Source: JABLTI01 sp030629105 (GTDB lineage Archaea > Asgardarchaeota > Heimdallarchaeia > JABLTI01). From it: 16,866 nt of DNA. How positions within the stretch are numbered: position 1 is the stretch's first letter; each line of letters opens with the position of its first letter. Positions 14,667 to 16,866 of the stretch are shown here, piece by piece. Under the pieces are notes generated by a model that saw only the letters and a program-made list of their open reading frames with translations, was not told where the DNA came from and did no database searches. Location of the stretch: the NCBI GenBank assembly GCA_030629105.1, contig DAOVPS010000050.1, positions 1 to 16,866 on the forward strand. The letters run 5' to 3'. Both the position numbers and the translations under genes were made by a program.

Positions 14667-16462
14667 GAAAAACAAAGATAAAGAATTTTTTAATAATTAT
14701 AGTAATTCTATCATCATTCATTTTGTTATCTAATAATACTGAAGCATGTCGTTTTGAATATCCGCCAGCATTTTTCACCATTAGTATTATATGTCTTGAT
14801 ACTGAACCTATGAGAGTGGTTTGGGCTGAGATTATAGCTCATGAACTAAGAAAGATCGGGATAGGAGTAGATGCTATCGAAATCATGTCCTATGAGGAAA
14901 TAGCTCGAAGAACATGGGATTATCCAGGTCCTTATCCCGTTCCAACTCACAATGAAGGTGGATATGATTTACTGTTTATGGAACGAAATTGGGATTTAGA
15001 AATAGAACCATCACCGTATTTTCATTCAAATGCTACAATTCCAAATGGTGAGAATATTTACCAATATAATAGCAAATTAATGGATTGGGCAACCGGAAAT
15101 CTTTCACAATCAATTGTTTTAGCTGACAAAATCCAGTATGCTCATGATGTTCAAGCACTTCTTTATGAGGATGTACCATCTATCACAATACTTTACGATT
15201 ATGCATTCTATTATATGAAAGAAGATATTACAGGAATAAACACATTACTTTGGAATAAAAAAGCTGAAACCATGGCAAATTGGAATCACCCAATAAAATC
15301 GGATTTATATTATGGAATTAATTATGAATTTCAAGAATTCCATCCAATTTTATCCAAAAAAACATCGAATACAAATGACTTTCAATGGTTAAACAATATA
15401 TTTGAAAGTCTAATAGAGCGCAATATGGAATCTCCTTACAATGGAGCATTTGGACCAAAAATAGCTTCTAGTTATTATTCTGTTGATGGAAAGACATACT
15501 ACTTTGAGTTAGATGTCACTGCAAAATGGAGTGATGGTACAAAAATAAATACCACAGATGTAAAGTATAGCTTTGACTTGTATGAAAATCTAACAAAACC
15601 AACAAACTGGAATCCTCTCTTAGAATGGAATGTCTTCAATACCTCAATCATAGATGAACATAATATTGAGATTATTCTATCAGACGAACCAACAATTTAC
15701 TCAGAGAACAAAATGGATGTACCTTTACTACCTTACCATATTTGGAAAGATGTCGAATATAATTTACAAGCTGAAACAGCAAAGAATTGGGCAATAAATT
15801 CTCCGGAAAAGATTATTGGGGCTGGTCCTTACAAACTTGAAAGTTATAATGAACAAGACAGAATCATTCATTTGGTTAAGAATCCATATTATAAGAATTT
15901 AACAAATGCTCAAGATCCAATTCTAGATGACCTTTATTTTGTCCATCAATCTTCGAAAACAGAAGCAATAGATGCATTAGCTACTGGTCAAATAGATATG
16001 ATTGATTCCAATTTCCAAATTTATCCAAATGAGATCAATATCCCCGATTTGTATAATAAGACAACATTAGATTATCGATCAGAAGAGATAGCTGTAAATA
16101 TCAAACATCCATATATAGGATCAGGTATGCTCTGTCCAATTGCAACTCCCGATTCTGGTAGATATTTACGTAAGGCAATAAGTCATGTGATACCAAGAAA
16201 TCATATCATCGAAACAACTCTAGATGGTTATGCGGAACCTGGAATAACTCCTTGGCCGGTTAATCATTTCTTGGCAGATGAAGATTTAGTGTCATATGAA
16301 TACAATCCAGATGTTTCATTGCATTACAAAGAACAAGCTGGTTTTGTGTATTGTTGCGCTACAGAAGTAGCTAGTATTTTCGCTAGTACGATTTTCTGTG
16401 CAGTTTGTAGCATAATTATAACTTTTAATTTTAAAAAATCAAAAATAAGAAAAAAAACATGA
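14663..16462 (+). CDS. Family-5 ABC solute-binding protein, permuted, membrane-anchored (SBP2)
   Basis: 599 residues. The TTG start at 14663 overlaps the SBP1 stop (TTGA) and has AGGAGG 8-9 nt upstream, so it is translationally coupled. The layout equals SBP1: signal segment ~6-27, 'FFTISIICLDTEPMR', 'ELRKIGIGVDAI', 'GGYDLLFMERNWDLE', 'NGENIYQYNSKLMDWA', 'QALLYEDVPSITILY', then the opening half of a normal family-5 protein ('NNIFESLIERN', 'WSDGTKINTTDVKYSFDLYE', 'GAGPYKLESY', 'KNPYY', 'YLRKAISHVIPR', 'EQAGF') and a C-terminal anchor rich in Cys ('YCCATEVASIFASTIFCAVC') followed by a basic tail. The GWGWG tryptophan cluster of SBP1 is replaced by 'ERNWDLE', so ligand preference probably differs. 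It lies 37 nt before SBP3. Confidence 0.85.
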   Translation: MRKTKIKNFLIIIVILSSFILLSNNTEACRFEYPPAFFTISIICLDTEPMRVVWAEIIAHELRKIGIGVDAIEIMSYEEIARRTWDYPGPYPVPTHNEGGYDLLFMERNWDLEIEPSPYFHSNATIPNGENIYQYNSKLMDWATGNLSQSIVLADKIQYAHDVQALLYEDVPSITILYDYAFYYMKEDITGINTLLWNKKAETMANWNHPIKSDLYYGINYEFQEFHPILSKKTSNTNDFQWLNNIFESLIERNMESPYNGAFGPKIASSYYSVDGKTYYFELDVTAKWSDGTKINTTDVKYSFDLYENLTKPTNWNPLLEWNVFNTSIIDEHNIEIILSDEPTIYSENKMDVPLLPYHIWKDVEYNLQAETAKNWAINSPEKIIGAGPYKLESYNEQDRIIHLVKNPYYKNLTNAQDPILDDLYFVHQSSKTEAIDALATGQIDMIDSNFQIYPNEINIPDLYNKTTLDYRSEEIAVNIKHPYIGSGMLCPIATPDSGRYLRKAISHVIPRNHIIETTLDGYAEPGITPWPVNHFLADEDLVSYEYNPDVSLHYKEQAGFVYCCATEVASIFASTIFCAVCSIIITFNFKKSKIRKKT

Positions 16463-16499
16463 AGGAGAAATGAAGTAAGAATAACGAAGAGGTTTGGAA

Positions 16500-16866
16500 A
16501 TGTGGAAGAAGAAAAAAACAAAGAAAATATTGATAGCAATAGTAATGATAGTTTTTGTGCTATCAGTTTTTACTGAAACAAGAGTAGTCGAGGCTGAAAA
16601 TCCAGGACCATTCTTTTCAGTGAGTCTCATGGCACCAGCCACTTGCCCTGCAAGAAATCAATGGGCATCAGTAATGGTTGAAGAATTACCAAAAATAGGA
16701 ATAGGGATAGATGTTTTTGATCACACAGGATGGGCGCAAATATCTTCCAGAACGTGGGGATATCCCGGACCCTATCCAATCCCTCAATATTCTGAGGGAG
16801 GATTCGATATTCTCTTTGTTGATTGGGGTTGGGGATTAGACCTTGACTTGAAAGGTTTGTTTGACA
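16500..16866 (+). CDS. Family-5 ABC solute-binding protein, partial (SBP3)
   Basis: ATG 16500 preceded by GAGGT with a ~6-nt spacer; open for 122 codons to the window edge. A lysine-rich n-region and hydrophobic core (MWKKKKTKK then 'ILIAIVMIVFVLSVF') form a signal segment. The mature part starts 'ENPGPFFSVSLMAPATCPAR', then 'EELPKIGIGIDVFDHTGWAQ', 'RTWGYPGPYPIP' and 'GGFDILFVDWGWGLDLD', almost the same as the corresponding part of SBP1 and clearly closer to SBP1 than to SBP2. It begins with the normally C-terminal lobe, like its neighbours. It is the third member of a tandem array that continues to the right of the window. Confidence 0.85.
   Translation, partial: MWKKKKTKKILIAIVMIVFVLSVFTETRVVEAENPGPFFSVSLMAPATCPARNQWASVMVEELPKIGIGIDVFDHTGWAQISSRTWGYPGPYPIPQYSEGGFDILFVDWGWGLDLDLKGLFD

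Noticed and set aside
12861..16866. Complete ABC importer operon
   Set aside because: Only binding proteins are present; no permease or ATPase gene is within the window.

Overview
The window is AT-rich (roughly one third G+C by eye), with tightly packed, SD-linked genes, occasional TTG starts and no introns or transposase. Three things point to an archaeon, most likely an Asgard lineage (Heimdall-, Loki- or Thorarchaeota-like): leucine-rich-repeat proteins of two styles, including one with a repeated 'IDLSPL..C' unit; a free-standing E2-type acyltransferase; and family-5 solute-binding proteins with a C-terminal membrane anchor. This placement is inference from protein style; there is no rRNA or other marker gene here.

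Left half, minus strand (1-8071). A compact leftward operon starts at 8071 and runs off the left edge. Seven of its nine genes are paralogs of one family, which I assign to the L-2-amino-thiazoline-4-carboxylic acid hydrolase-like proteins (PF14196 type). They fall into two subfamilies: B (7181-8071, 6323-7177, 5453-6304) and A (4562-5449, 3670-4542, 2405-3316, 1517-2386). A small TIGR04076-family protein (3325-3657) is embedded among the A copies. The operon ends in a long LRR protein, partial at the left edge. One B copy carries an in-frame TGA (5525-5527) exactly where its paralogs have a conserved Trp codon, with the remaining 23 codons intact.

Centre (8072-9836). A divergent promoter region separates the operon from a winged-helix regulator (8253-8912). 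It holds seven TGTC/GACA-type half-sites, most exactly 10 bp apart (8101-8164), forming overlapping palindromes. An eighth paralog of subfamily B (8973-9824) follows the regulator. The arrangement looks like one regulator controlling an expanded hydrolase-like enzyme set.

Right of centre (9904-12443), plus strand: a small SAM-dependent methyltransferase with a DNA N4/N6-type 'SPPF' motif, a lone E2 acyltransferase catalytic domain, and a 24-residue-unit LRR protein, closely spaced as a probable operon. A spacer of about 417 bp with a doubtful ORF follows (12444-12860).

Right end (12861-16866): a tandem array of three paralogous family-5 (peptide/nickel type) solute-binding proteins, the last cut by the window edge. 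Their halves are in the reverse of the usual order (C-terminal lobe first), so they look circularly permuted. Each has an N-terminal signal segment, and the two complete ones also end in a membrane anchor. No permease or ATPase gene is in the window.
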